This document shows, piece by piece, positions 31,601-40,036 of a DNA stretch of 64,000 bases. The position numbers were made by a program, and so were the translations under genes. Below the pieces are notes generated by a model. That model ran no database searches and was not told the origin of the DNA. It saw only the letters and a list, made by a program, of their open reading frames with translations. How positions within the stretch are numbered: the first letter of the stretch is position 1; every line of letters starts with the position of its first letter. The DNA comes from Actinomycetales bacterium (GTDB lineage: Bacteria > Actinomycetota > Actinomycetes > Actinomycetales > Kineosporiaceae): contig JAAYAH010000212.1 in the NCBI GenBank assembly GCA_012719445.1, positions 55,375 to 119,374 on the forward strand. The letters are read 5' to 3'.

Positions 31601-32064
31601 ACGGCCGCGAACTGGCGGAGCAGCCGCTGCGGATCGGGATCCAGGGCGCACTGTGGCTCATGGTCGCCGCGGCAGCCGCCTTCGCCGCGGCGGGCTTCGC
31701 GATGCACGCCACCGTGGCGATCCGGCTGCGCCGGGTCGAGTTCTCCCAGCTCAGGGCGCTCGGGGTGTCCCGGAGGGCGCTGACGACCGTTGTCGCGGCC
31801 GAGAACCTGCTGCTGTGCGGGCTCGGCGTCCTGTTCGGGGTGGCGCTGGGGGCGTTGCTCGGCTGGCTGGTCGGGCCCCTGGTCGCGCTGACGGCCGAGG
31901 GATCGACGCCGGTGCCCGGGGTGATCGTCCACCTGCCGTGGCAGCAGATCGGCCTGCTCGCCCTGGAGGTGTGCGCCCTGCTCGCCGTGGTGGTGTTCGT
32001 GGTCACCCGGGTGCTGCGGCGATCCGTGCTCGGCTCCGTACTCCGGTTGGGGGACGAACGATGA
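28627..32064 (+). CDS. large FtsX-like ABC transporter permease, first subunit
   Basis: About 1145 residues with the MacB/FtsX permease layout. A first transmembrane helix (ILAVVTLVALFSCTLLSGLA) is followed by a long extracellular domain, a central group of helices near residues 335-490, a second extracellular domain, and three C-terminal helices (LWLMVAAAAAFAAAGFAMHA and following). FtsX-type cores are VLLLTLALSSGTFGLSYLA and RLRRVEFSQLRALGVSRRAL. The start is uncertain: GTG 28627 is chosen because the family begins near RTVMKRARAQ and because palindromes lie upstream; GTG 28519 is possible. It is first of four overlapping genes. Substrate unknown; such proteins often act in envelope stress or lipoprotein and peptide export. 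Confidence 0.82.
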   Translation: MSSNLDEGVFPLRTVMKRARAQASILAVVTLVALFSCTLLSGLAVLATASERFAVTEALTEAPASSTEVCIGLNLWGEPLGPADTAVRDGLTGLFGSVPVRTTRQVASEVEPVRGTNLERLMYYGAYDGMATQARLVKGRWPTAAATARAAAGGGRIPVAVPRQLAKHLHLDVGDTLTSEDVESNEPTRGVVVGVYTTTPAAATGTAGTDPDAATQQGFWDFDTLSGTGHAEDWPVPGLPGLSADAYGPVVVDRSAFTELILPTEAQTRAVPDLARLPHDQLGTLLERARAAEKSLSIELDSVSTSPQVVTSLGDTLDRINRYLFVTRSGVVVTALLLLVLSTAALLLAARLLAERRTTEQALMRARGASGRQLLRLAALEGAILAVGTALAAPPLARLLYLVIAGRPAFAAAGLDHDPGVPGVARVVAAATSVLFLLVLLTPLLRRSTTFVEHEQERSRQDRRGLLQRSGLDLALVVLAGVAYWQLRTYHSPLLAADGELRLDPVLVTGPALCLLAGALLAMRFVPLLSRLAERTAARGRAVVLPLAAWEIGRRPARATGAVLLLTLALSSGTFGLSYLATWRASQQDQADFTIGTDVRIQQLTGSALGQSRAVSAVPGATTVTPVLNRTVIGTGSVQDLQDYYQDGGTPVQLVAVDADALPEVARGRVVEAGGESAELSRALPKLRTTAEDRGVTLPGTPTRVSARIRVGKPPKALEDVDVIVRLAFEDPQGVREVRELGVFPADGRARTASADLVDAVPGNGPGAKPRRIRPLPGLRLVGVQATWVPSQQSTRIDDTRITNTLRIDRLEVREGDGPRTKVTLPKGFRWKGIPALFGPADEAPPVDIAATATTATALDARISLPIGPYVLQPLGISFTTWTTVGEVPVVVTDSLLSSLGVAVGDTAALGFAASAVPVRIVATVPYLPTTEPASPAAFADHTALSLALLERGEAGWLVDEWWAAVPEDRADDYVAAIGSGQVGIATARLAYGRELAEQPLRIGIQGALWLMVAAAAAFAAAGFAMHATVAIRLRRVEFSQLRALGVSRRALTTVVAAENLLLCGLGVLFGVALGALLGWLVGPLVALTAEGSTPVPGVIVHLPWQQIGLLALEVCALLAVVVFVVTRVLRRSVLGSVLRLGDER

Positions 32065-34928
32065 GAACCGACGTCACCGCCCGGCGCGACGCCTCGCGCG
32101 GCGGCCAACGCGGCAGCCGGCGCCTGCCGGCCCCGAGCGTCCGGGGCATCCGGGGCGCCACCGCGATGAGCGTCGCGATCACCAGGCACCGTGGCTGGCG
32201 GGACCGCTGGCTGCTGCTCTCCCTGCTGGTCCTCGTCGCGGGGGGCGCGTTCCTCGCGGTGGCGGTGCCCAGGGCCACCGGCGACGTGCTCGACGAGGGG
32301 GTCCGGGACGCCGTCCGGCAGGCCGGCGACGCGGTGGACCTCCAGGTCGAGTTCCCGGTGGGAGGCGGGGTCTCCCTCGCCGAGATCCCGGACGTCACCA
32401 CCCGACTGGTCACCGCGCTGCCGCCGACCCTCGCCGCGGTCACCGGACAGCCCACCACCGCAGCCACCAGTGACCCGCTCACCGTCTCCGGGATCCGCAC
32501 CTCGGGAGCCGACCGGAACCGCGCCCGGCCCCTGCGGGCGAGGACCCAGGCGACCCTGCGGCTCGGGGTGCTCGCCGAGAAGGGCAGCACCGGCCGGGCC
32601 GACGCCGGCTACCGCTACGTCGAGGGCAGGGCACCGGCACCGCGGGACGCGGACGCCGGGGCCGACGGACCGGTCCGGGTCGCCGTTCCGCGGGAGGTCG
32701 CCTCCCTGCTGCGGATCGGCCCCGGCGACCGGATCTCCACCAGGACCGTCCTCGAGCAGCCCGTCGAGCTCCAGGTGAGCGGGATCGTGGAGCCCGTCGA
32801 CCCCGAGGCGCCCGGCTGGGACCTGCTGCCGACGGCGCTGCGCCCCGAGGACGTGCCGGCGAGCGCCGACGGGCTCGGGCAGATCAACGGCACGGTGCTG
32901 GTGCCCTCCACCGAGCTGCCCGCCGCCCAGACGACGCTCGGCACCATGCGGGCACTGGCGCGCCTGGAGGTGCGCCCGGAACGGTTCGCCGCGGCGTCAG
33001 CGCCCCGGCTCCGCACCGACGTGAGCCGGCTGACCGCCAATCCCCGGGAGATCGCCGACGTGGTCGGCGGGACCGTGTCGGTGCGCAGTTCGCTGGCCGA
33101 CGTGCTGACCGGCCACCTGGACCGGGCCCGGGCCGCCTCCGCACAGGCCTCGGTCTGGCTCGCCGGGATCGTCGGGGTGGTCGCCGTCGTGCTGCTGCTC
33201 GGCGCCCGCCTGCTGGTGACCCGGCGGCGAGGGCTGCTCGTGCTGGAGCACGCCCGGGGCGCGTCCTCCACCTCGATCGCGCTCCGGCTGCTGCTGGAGT
33301 CCGCGGTCGTCACCGGGCTCGGCTGCCTGGCCGGCACGCTCGCCGCCCTCGCCCTCGTCGGCGGCCCCGGCGGCACCGCGGACGCGGGGACCGGCCTCAC
33401 CGGTCTCACCGGCCTCGACTGGCTGCCGTTGGCCCTCGTGGCCGGCACCGGCCTGCTCGCCGCGCCGGTGCTGGGGGCGTGCACGGCGACCAGGGCGCTG
33501 GCCCACCGGGCGAGGGCGACCGACCGCAGGGCGCGGGGGCGACAGCGCCTGCAGCGTGGCCTGCGCCGGGTCGTCGTCGAGGTCTTCGTGCTCGCGCTGG
33601 CGACGTCGGCGGTGCTCGCGATCCGGACCAGGGGGATCCTCCAGACCCGCACCGACGGCATCGACCCGCTCCTCGCCGCGGCCCCGCTGCTGCTCGCCCT
33701 CGCCATCACCGTGGTGCTGCTCCGGATCCACCCGCTGCCGGTCCGGGCACTCGCAGCGCTCGCCGTCCGCCGCCGCGGGGTGGTCCCCCTGCTCGCGACC
33801 GCCCGGGCCGGCCGGGCCATGGCGATCGTCCCGCTGCTCGCGCTGGCCCTCGCCGTCGGCCTCGGGATCGCGGCCGGCCTGATCCGGGGAACCGTCGACG
33901 AGGCCCAGGAGCTGGCGGCGTGGGAGCAGGTCGGTGCGCAGGTCCGGATCGAGGGCGCCGTCGACGAGGACGACCTGCGGAGGCTCAGGGAGCAGCCGGG
34001 GGTGACCCACGTCGCGGCCGGGTCGATGCTCGGGCAGACCCCGGTCCGGTACGGCGACCGTTACGACCGGTTCACCCTTATCGGCGTGGACAGCGCGGAG
34101 TACGACGCCGTCCTCGCCGAGACACCGCTGGGATACCGCGGCGAGCAGACGCTGCTCGACGAGGCGTACCCCGGCCGCAGCGCACCGATCGCCGCCACCG
34201 CGGACATCGCGCGCCTCGCCGGGGGGAAGGAGATCTCGGTGCACCTGGGCTCGGTCCAGCAGGCGGTCACCGTCGCCGCCCCGCTGTCGGTCCCGCCGGT
34301 CGCCGGGACGACGGGCCCCGTCGCCGTCGTCGACCTCGGCGTCCTCGACCGGGCCATGGGCACGTCGGTCCCCCGTGACCTCGTCTGGGTCTCCGGGCCC
34401 GGCGCCCACGAGGCGGTGGCCCGGCTTCCCGGTCTCGACCACGTCACCACGGTCTCGCGGGTGAGCTGGCTGGACAGCCTCCGGACGGCGCCCCTGCTCC
34501 TCGGCGTGCTGGACCTGCTGTGGCTCACCGTGCTCACCGTCGCCCTGCTGGGAGCCGTCGCCCTGATCGCCACCGTGGTCAGCGGGGCGAGGGAACGCGG
34601 GCAGGTCCTGTCCACCCTGCGCACCCTGGGGATGACCACGCGCCAGGGCCGGTGGACCGCGTTCGGCGAGCTCGTCCCGCTCGTCCTGACCGCCGTCCTC
34701 GCGGGGGTGACCACGGGGGTGGCGATCCTCTACCTGCTCGGCCCGGCACTGGGCCTGGTCGAGCTCACCGGGGGGTTGACCGAGCCGCACCTGCGGGTCG
34801 AGCCCCGGTTCGTCCTGACGCTCGTGGCGGGGATCGGTGCCCTGCTCGTGCTGTCCGTCCTCGTGGAGCTCGCGGCCAACCGACGGAATCGGCTGGCCGA
34901 CGTGCTCCGGTTGGGAGATCTGCGATGA
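32061..34928 (+). CDS. large FtsX-like ABC transporter permease, second subunit
   Basis: 955 residues, paralogous in layout to the upstream permease. The first helix is LLLSLLVLVAGGAFLAVAVP, after a basic stretch. Central helices lie near residues 365-620 (LAGIVGVVAVVLLLGARLLV, LLLALAITVVLLRIHPLPV), and the C-terminal FtsX core is SGARERGQVLSTLRTLGMTT with two more helices. The protein ends in the positively charged tail NRRNRLADVLRLGDLR, similar to SVLRLGDER at the end of its partner; this suggests a shared docking peptide. ATGA overlaps join it to both neighbours. Confidence 0.85.
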   Translation: MRTDVTARRDASRGGQRGSRRLPAPSVRGIRGATAMSVAITRHRGWRDRWLLLSLLVLVAGGAFLAVAVPRATGDVLDEGVRDAVRQAGDAVDLQVEFPVGGGVSLAEIPDVTTRLVTALPPTLAAVTGQPTTAATSDPLTVSGIRTSGADRNRARPLRARTQATLRLGVLAEKGSTGRADAGYRYVEGRAPAPRDADAGADGPVRVAVPREVASLLRIGPGDRISTRTVLEQPVELQVSGIVEPVDPEAPGWDLLPTALRPEDVPASADGLGQINGTVLVPSTELPAAQTTLGTMRALARLEVRPERFAAASAPRLRTDVSRLTANPREIADVVGGTVSVRSSLADVLTGHLDRARAASAQASVWLAGIVGVVAVVLLLGARLLVTRRRGLLVLEHARGASSTSIALRLLLESAVVTGLGCLAGTLAALALVGGPGGTADAGTGLTGLTGLDWLPLALVAGTGLLAAPVLGACTATRALAHRARATDRRARGRQRLQRGLRRVVVEVFVLALATSAVLAIRTRGILQTRTDGIDPLLAAAPLLLALAITVVLLRIHPLPVRALAALAVRRRGVVPLLATARAGRAMAIVPLLALALAVGLGIAAGLIRGTVDEAQELAAWEQVGAQVRIEGAVDEDDLRRLREQPGVTHVAAGSMLGQTPVRYGDRYDRFTLIGVDSAEYDAVLAETPLGYRGEQTLLDEAYPGRSAPIAATADIARLAGGKEISVHLGSVQQAVTVAAPLSVPPVAGTTGPVAVVDLGVLDRAMGTSVPRDLVWVSGPGAHEAVARLPGLDHVTTVSRVSWLDSLRTAPLLLGVLDLLWLTVLTVALLGAVALIATVVSGARERGQVLSTLRTLGMTTRQGRWTAFGELVPLVLTAVLAGVTTGVAILYLLGPALGLVELTGGLTEPHLRVEPRFVLTLVAGIGALLVLSVLVELAANRRNRLADVLRLGDLR

Positions 34929-36094
34929 GAGGCGGTGCCATGGGCAGCGCGCCGGTGTCGGAACTGTCGCGGTTGGAGGCGGACGCGGGAGCTCACCGCC
35001 CCGAGTACGGCGCCAACGCCATGATCGTCTGTGACAACCTGGTCCGCATCTACCAGGCCGAGCAGATCGAGGTCCAGGCCCTTCAGGGACTCGATCTGCT
35101 GGTCGACCCGCACGAGATGGTCGCGGTCGTCGGCGCGTCCGGCTCGGGGAAGTCGACCCTGCTCAACGTGCTGTCCGGGCTCGACGTCCCGACGGCGGGA
35201 CAGGCAAGGGTCTGCGGCTGGGACCTGCTGCGGATGTCCCACGCCGACCGGGTCGCCTACCGGCGCGCGGTCGTCGGCTTCGTCTGGCAGCAGTCCGGCC
35301 GGAACCTCATGCCCTACCTGACCGTGAAGGACAACATCCGGCTGCCGATGGCCTTCGCCGGGGCACCCCGACGGAAGCGGCGGGCCCGGGTCACCGAGCT
35401 CCTCGGCGCCCTGGGGATCACCCACTGCGCGGACAAGCGCCCCGGCCAGATGTCCGGCGGCGAGCAGCAGCGGGCGGCCATCGCCGTCGCGCTCGCCAAC
35501 GCGCCCAGGGTGCTCTTCGCCGATGAGCCGACCGGCGAGCTCGACTCGGCGACGGCGGACGACGTGTTCACCGCGTTGCGCGCTGCCAACACCGACCTCG
35601 GCGCGACCGTCGTCATCGTCACCCACGACGAGGGGGTCTCCGAGCAGGTGCAGCGCACCATCGCGATCCGGGACGGGCGGACCAGCTCCGAGGTGCTGCG
35701 CCGGACCGAGGTGGACGAGCACGGCCGGTCCGAGGTGATCGCGGAGGAGTACGCGGTCCTCGACCGGGCGGGCAGGCTGCAGATCCCGCGGGAGTACCGC
35801 GAGGTGCTGGGGATGCGGGACCGGGTCCGGCTGGCGCTGGAGAGCGACCACGTCGGCGTCTGGCCCAACGGCCGGCAGCCGGCAGGAGACGCGCCGGCCA
35901 CCGGGGACGACACGGCGCCCGGGCACGACACGGCGCCCGGGCACGACACGGCGCCCGGGCACGACACGGCGCCCGGGCACGACACGGCGCCCGGGGACGA
36001 CACGGCGCCCGGGCACGACAGGGCCACCGGGGACGGCAGGGCCACCAGGGCGTGGCCGGCGACCGAGGCGGAGCGGACGGAGGGACAGTCATGA
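34925..36094 (+). CDS. ABC ATPase fused to an AbrB-like segment and a repeat tail
   Basis: 389-residue ATPase of the LolD/MacB group. Walker A is VVGASGSGKSTLLNVLSGL near residue 70, signature QMSGGEQQRAAIAVALANAP, Walker B VLFADEPTGELDSAT, and H-loop VIVTHDEGVSEQV. After the ATPase, residues about 275-320 read YAVLDRAGRLQIPREYREVL then GMRDRVRLALESDHVGVWP, which resembles a SpoVT/AbrB swapped-hairpin element. It is followed by six DTAPGH-type repeats. It sits between the second permease and the second ATPase with ATGA overlaps. The added domain may control assembly or expression; this is inference. Confidence 0.87.
   Translation: MRGGAMGSAPVSELSRLEADAGAHRPEYGANAMIVCDNLVRIYQAEQIEVQALQGLDLLVDPHEMVAVVGASGSGKSTLLNVLSGLDVPTAGQARVCGWDLLRMSHADRVAYRRAVVGFVWQQSGRNLMPYLTVKDNIRLPMAFAGAPRRKRRARVTELLGALGITHCADKRPGQMSGGEQQRAAIAVALANAPRVLFADEPTGELDSATADDVFTALRAANTDLGATVVIVTHDEGVSEQVQRTIAIRDGRTSSEVLRRTEVDEHGRSEVIAEEYAVLDRAGRLQIPREYREVLGMRDRVRLALESDHVGVWPNGRQPAGDAPATGDDTAPGHDTAPGHDTAPGHDTAPGHDTAPGDDTAPGHDRATGDGRATRAWPATEAERTEGQS
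35909..36016 (+). repeat. six 18-bp in-frame repeats in the ABC ATPase gene
   Basis: Six tandem 18-bp units encode DTAPGH (one reads DTAPGD), followed by a decayed copy DRATGD. The array forms the hydrophilic C-terminal tail of the ATPase, just before the next start codon. Confidence 0.92.
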
Positions 36095-36888
36095 CGACTC
36101 CGGCGATCACCCGGACCGGAAGGGGCGATCCGGCGGGCGGCCGGGCCGCACCCCCCGCGGTCCTGGTCGAGGGCGTGAGCAGGACCTACGGCTCCGGGGC
36201 CAGGGCGGTGCACGCGGTCAGGGACGTCTCCTTCAGCGTCGCCCCCGGCCAACTGGTGGCCCTCGTCGGCCGGTCCGGATCAGGCAAGACCACCCTCCTC
36301 AACTGCATCGGAGGGCTGGACCGACCGGACGCCGGCCGGGTCGTCGTCAGCGACCGGGTGGTCACCGAGCTCTCCGAGAAGGGCCTGGTCGCCCTGCGAC
36401 GGGACGTGGTCGCCTTCGTCTTCCAGACCTTCGGGCTGGTGCCGGTGCTCTCGGCGGCGGAGAACGTCGGGCTGCCGCTGCGCCTGCGCCGGGCACGGAC
36501 GGCGGAGCGCGAGGCCCGGGTGGAACTGCTCCTGGCCCTCGTCGGGCTCTCCGACCACGCCCGGCAGCGCCCCGGTGAGCTGTCCGGCGGTCAGCAGCAG
36601 CGGGTGGCCATCGCCCGGGCGCTCGCCAACTCTCCCCGGCTCCTCATCGCCGACGAGCCGACGGGGGCGCTGGACAGCGAGACCGGCCAGTCGATCATGC
36701 GCCTGCTCCGCGCCGTGGTGCGGTCGGAGGGAATGACCGCGATCGTGTCCACGCACGATCCGGTGATGATGGAGCTCGCCGACCGGGTGCTGCACCTCTC
36801 CGACGGCCGCCTCGTCGAGGGTCACCCCGTCGGGGGCTCCGTGACCGGGGACTCCGTGCTGGAGAGCCCGGCGGACGAGCGGCCCTGA
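36091..36888 (+). CDS. ABC transporter ATP-binding protein, LolD/MacB type
   Basis: 265-residue ATPase, last gene of the FtsX-type operon. Walker A is LVGRSGSGKTTLLNCIGGLD near residue 57, Q-loop VFQTFGLVPVLSAAENVGLP, signature ELSGGQQQRVAIARALANSP, Walker B LLIADEPTGALDSETG and H-loop IVSTHDPVMMELADRV. With two permeases and two ATPases, the operon could encode two alternative or one mixed complex. Translation starts at an ATGA overlap. Confidence 0.92.
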   Translation: MTTPAITRTGRGDPAGGRAAPPAVLVEGVSRTYGSGARAVHAVRDVSFSVAPGQLVALVGRSGSGKTTLLNCIGGLDRPDAGRVVVSDRVVTELSEKGLVALRRDVVAFVFQTFGLVPVLSAAENVGLPLRLRRARTAEREARVELLLALVGLSDHARQRPGELSGGQQQRVAIARALANSPRLLIADEPTGALDSETGQSIMRLLRAVVRSEGMTAIVSTHDPVMMELADRVLHLSDGRLVEGHPVGGSVTGDSVLESPADERP

Positions 36889-36917
36889 CGGGCGGTGGCG
36901 ACCCCCGACGAGCGGCC

Positions 36918-36971
36918 GGGACCGGCCCGCCCCGGCGGCACTGGCGGATGCCTGCCGGGGGAGCCGGTCCC
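36918..36971 (+). terminator. hairpin closing the FtsX-type operon
   Basis: GGGACCGGC (36918-36926) pairs with GCCGGTCCC (36963-36971). Further pairing inside, GCCCCGGC with GCCGGGG, extends the stem. It lies 30 bp after the last stop codon and could also serve the convergent GH16 gene. Confidence 0.55.
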
Positions 36972-37033
36972 GGGATCGGGATCGTGATCACGGGTCAGGC
37001 GTGGTCACGGTCCCTCGTCGGGCGCCACCTCCC

Positions 37034-37924
37034 TCAGGAGTGGCTGCGACCGACGTAGATGTTGCGGGCCCGGTAGTAGGTGTCGCCGCCCGGCCCCGGC
37101 GACCCGGAGGAGCCCTCCATCTGCAGGTTCACGATCAGCCACATGGGCTTGCCGACGAAGTTCGCGGTGTGCTTGGCCTTCCAGACCCCGTCCAGGTAGT
37201 AGTGGATGTCGACGTTGGTGGAGCTGACCTTCGTCATCCAGATCCGGTAGCTGTGCCACGAGCCGGGCGAGCCCACCGCGACGACCGAGCTGGACACGTC
37301 GGACGAGGTGCGGAAGGTGTTGAACCAGTTCCGGTTGTCGCCCTTGAACTCGAGGACATCGCTCTCCGGCGGCCAGCTCCACGCCCCGGTGAGCCAGAAG
37401 GCAGGCCAGCTCCCCCTCACGGCGGGCGCCTGGAACTCACCCCGCACCTCGTAGTTGGGGTAGGTGTCGTTGACGAGGACCTGTTCCCTCGCATGAATCG
37501 CACCGGAGTGATAGTGGATCGCCGGATGCGGGTTGGAGCTGCTGACCCCCTCGTCCCAGTTGATGCGGGAGGCCTTGAGAGTGAGTATTCCGCCGGAGAC
37601 GTAGACATGGTTGTGGTCACTGCTGCTGCCGTACATCCGCGCGGACCCGTTGTGGTCGGAACCCCACGGGTACAGGTAGTTCCACTCCGATTCCAGTTGC
37701 CCGTAGCTGTTGAAGGAGTCGGTATTGATAACGGTTTCCCAGTAGGCCGCGGAGGACGCCGGGGCGCTGAGCAGGACACCTGTCACGGCCACGACCACCC
37801 CCAGGGTCACCCCCGCCCTGCTGGTGGCCGGACCACGACGTCTCCTGCGGCACCCGTCCGGGACGGCGCCGGCGCACCCGTGCGCCCCGCTCCCCCGTTT
37901 TCGGGAGGAAGGGAAGGGAATCAC
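37034..37924 (-). CDS. secreted glycoside hydrolase family 16 enzyme
   Basis: About 296 residues. An Arg-rich N-terminus (CRRRRRGPATSRAG) and a hydrophobic segment (VTLGVVVAVTGVLLSAPASS) form an export signal ending near SSA-A. The catalytic motif is ESDVLEFKG (ExDxxE, nucleophile and acid/base Glu), preceded by WPAFWLTGAWSWPP; the beta-jelly-roll strands continue to the end. Family members cleave beta-glucans, agars or carrageenans; substrate not decidable here. The GTG at 37924 is chosen because GGAG lies 7 nt upstream; a longer frame to 37981 lacks such a site. Confidence 0.87.
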   Translation of the reverse strand: MIPFPSSRKRGSGAHGCAGAVPDGCRRRRRGPATSRAGVTLGVVVAVTGVLLSAPASSAAYWETVINTDSFNSYGQLESEWNYLYPWGSDHNGSARMYGSSSDHNHVYVSGGILTLKASRINWDEGVSSSNPHPAIHYHSGAIHAREQVLVNDTYPNYEVRGEFQAPAVRGSWPAFWLTGAWSWPPESDVLEFKGDNRNWFNTFRTSSDVSSSVVAVGSPGSWHSYRIWMTKVSSTNVDIHYYLDGVWKAKHTANFVGKPMWLIVNLQMEGSSGSPGPGGDTYYRARNIYVGRSHS

Positions 37925-38257
37925 TTCTCGACTCCTTTTCGGCGAATGCCCGACGGGCACGGGTCGTGAGCACAACGGCATCGCTCGACAACCCGGTTCC
38001 GACGGCCCCTGAACAACCGCCCGACCGACACCTCGGTCGCCGTGGGTCGCGACGTTAGTCCGGAATCAGAACGAGGTCCAGAGCTTGTCGAGACGTATTT
38101 TTCTAATAATTCACCGGGTGAGATTACGGGTACGGGGAGTACGCATTCCACAGGAGCCGTCAACACAGGGGAGACCCGCTGCCACCTGCGGGACACCCCC
38201 GCGCCGCAGGACGACCGGCCCGGCAGGGGAGACCACCGGCGGGCCCGCCTGCTGACG
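37925..38257. other. intergenic region with an AT-rich core
   Basis: No gene was found. It contains the most AT-rich stretch seen in the window (TATTTTTCTAATAATTC, 38096-38112), likely a promoter element for the GH16 gene. I could not fix the -35 and -10 boxes. Confidence 0.5.
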
Positions 38258-38581
38258 TCAGAACGCGTCGACGGTGCCGCCGATGCGCCAGTAGACCCCC
38301 GAGTCCCGGTCGAGGAAACCCTCCTCGACGAGGCACCGGCGCAGCGCGGTGACGTTGTCGTGGAAGCCGCGCAGCCGGTGGTCCACCTCGGTCTCCTGGT
38401 ACCTCTCCCCCGGCTCGAAGGCCTGGGCCACGAGATCCAGGACGACGAGCCGCTGCGCGTGCGTCACCGGGATCGACCGCAGCCGGCCGTCCTCACACAG
38501 GAACGCCCCCAGCACGGCATCCCGACGCTTCAGCGCCTCGGTGAGCGGCACCTGTTCCACGCGACGAGACGCTACCCGCAT
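38258..38581 (-). CDS. DUF2087-domain protein
   Basis: 107 residues matching the DUF2087 pattern: a basic strand GRLRSIPVTHAQRLVVLDLV, then EPGERYQETEVDHRLRGF and a winged-helix-like end (DNVTALRRCLVEEGFLDRDS, GVYWRIGG). Such domains often accompany transcription regulators and may bind DNA; here it stands alone. The function is unknown. The next gene upstream is divergent hisN. Confidence 0.78.
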   Translation of the reverse strand: MRVASRRVEQVPLTEALKRRDAVLGAFLCEDGRLRSIPVTHAQRLVVLDLVAQAFEPGERYQETEVDHRLRGFHDNVTALRRCLVEEGFLDRDSGVYWRIGGTVDAF

Positions 38582-38706
38582 CGACCTCCCTCACCAGGGC
38601 CTCCGGTCCCGGCACCCCGCCTCTCTCCGCACCCCTGCGGATCACGCTCGCCCAATCCTGCGCCAAGAACCCCGTTCCCCGGCCTCGGCGCGGTAGCCTC
38701 CGGCCC

Positions 38707-39498
38707 GTGGGACGCTACGACGACGACCTGCGCCTCGCGCACGTGATCGCCGACCAGGTCGACGCCGTGACGAGGTCCCGGTTCACTGCGACGGATCTCC
38801 GAGTGGAGACCAAGCCCGACCTCACCCCGGTGAGCGACGCGGATCGCGCGGCGGAGGAGACCATCCGAGCGCAACTGCGGCGTACCCGCCCCCGGGACGC
38901 CGTGACCGGCGAGGAGTTCGAGCCGACCGGCCACGGCGCCCGCCGTTGGGTGATCGACCCGATCGACGGCACGAAGAACTTCGTCAGGGGGGTCCCGGTC
39001 TGGGCGTCGCTCATCGCCCTCGTGGACGAGGACCGTCCCGTGGTCGGGGTGGTCTCCGCCCCGGTCCTCGGCAGGCGGTGGTGGGCCGCGACGGGGACGG
39101 GGGCGTGGACGGGCCGCAGCCTGTCCTCCGCCCGGCGGCTGCAGGTCTCGGACATCGCCCAGCTGACCGACGCCTCGCTGTCCTACTCCTCCCTGAGCGG
39201 TTGGGAGGAGACCCACCGGCTCGACGCCTTCCTCGCGCTCATGCGGGCGGTGTGGCGCACCAGGGCCTACGGGGACTTCTGGTCCTACATGCTGCTCGCC
39301 GAGGGCGCCGTCGACATCGCGGCCGAGCCCGAGCTCGCGCTCCACGACATGGCGGCCCTGGTCCCCATCGTCGTCGAGGCGGGCGGGCGGTTCACCTCCC
39401 TGGCCGGACAGGACGGGCCCTTCGGCGGCAGCGCGGTGGCCACGAACGGCCTCCTCCACGCCGACGTGCTGGCCATGCTCTCCGGCGCCTCCGACTGA
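38707..39498 (+). CDS. hisN: histidinol-phosphatase, inositol monophosphatase family
   Basis: 263-residue Mg/Li-sensitive phosphatase fold. Metal-site motifs are GEEFEPTG (first Glu), VIDPIDGTKNFVRG (DPxDGT) and the late Asp in the YGDFWSYMLLAEG block. The length and VTKPDLTPVSDADRAAEE-type N-terminal region match actinobacterial HisN better than SuhB. It would remove phosphate from histidinol phosphate in histidine synthesis; inositol phosphatase activity is an alternative. GTG start at 38707. Confidence 0.85.
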   Translation: MGRYDDDLRLAHVIADQVDAVTRSRFTATDLRVETKPDLTPVSDADRAAEETIRAQLRRTRPRDAVTGEEFEPTGHGARRWVIDPIDGTKNFVRGVPVWASLIALVDEDRPVVGVVSAPVLGRRWWAATGTGAWTGRSLSSARRLQVSDIAQLTDASLSYSSLSGWEETHRLDAFLALMRAVWRTRAYGDFWSYMLLAEGAVDIAAEPELALHDMAALVPIVVEAGGRFTSLAGQDGPFGGSAVATNGLLHADVLAMLSGASD

Positions 39499-39551
39499 AC
39501 ACTCCCCGGCATCGCGATCAGGCGAGCGGGACGAGCAGGCATCATGGGGCC

Positions 39552-40013
39552 GTGCGAATCTCGGCGAAGACGGACTACGCGCTGCGGGCGACGGCGGAGC
39601 TCGCCGCTCGGGCCGACCAGACGTGGGTGAAGACGGAGGCCGTCGCCTCCGCCCAGGGCATCCCGCTGCCGTTCCTGCTCAACATCTTCGCCGAGCTGCG
39701 GACCGCGGGACTGGTGCAGAGCAGGCGCGGGGTCGAGGGCGGGTATCGCTTCGCCCGCCCGCCGGAGACGGTGAGCGTCGCCGACATCATCCGGGCCGTC
39801 GACGGCCCGTTGGCCAACATCGCCGGGTCGCGGCCCGAGGACATGGTGTACGAGGGAGCCGCGACGGTGTTGCGGGACGTGTGGGTGGCGTTGCGGGCCA
39901 CCATGCGGTCCGTGCTGGAGACGGTCACCATCGCCGACCTCGCCTCCGGGACCCTGCCGGACCGGGTGACGAGCCTGCTCGGCCCGGACGACGCCTGGAC
40001 GGCCCGGCGCTGA
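39552..40013 (+). CDS. Rrf2-family transcriptional regulator without cysteines
   Basis: 153-residue winged-helix regulator: RISAKTDYALRATAELAARA, then IPLPFLLNIFAELRTAGLVQ and SRRGVEGGYRFARPPETVSV. It contains no cysteine, so it cannot carry the IscR/NsrR-type Fe-S cluster and probably senses something else or acts constitutively. GTG start at 39552, 53 bp after hisN; the spacing leaves room for a small promoter. Target genes are unknown. Confidence 0.88.
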   Translation: MRISAKTDYALRATAELAARADQTWVKTEAVASAQGIPLPFLLNIFAELRTAGLVQSRRGVEGGYRFARPPETVSVADIIRAVDGPLANIAGSRPEDMVYEGAATVLRDVWVALRATMRSVLETVTIADLASGTLPDRVTSLLGPDDAWTARR

Positions 40014-40036
40014 CGGCTCGACGCGGGCGAGCCGGG

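Noticed and set aside
28348..31932. A 1194-codon open frame antisense to the first FtsX-type permease
   Set aside because: Its product is Arg/Gly/Asp-rich without domains, and the opposite frame has FtsX motifs and membrane helices.
35909..36016. Regular 18-bp repeats resembling a CRISPR array
   Set aside because: There are no spacers between units and they are in frame within an ATPase gene; no cas gene is present.
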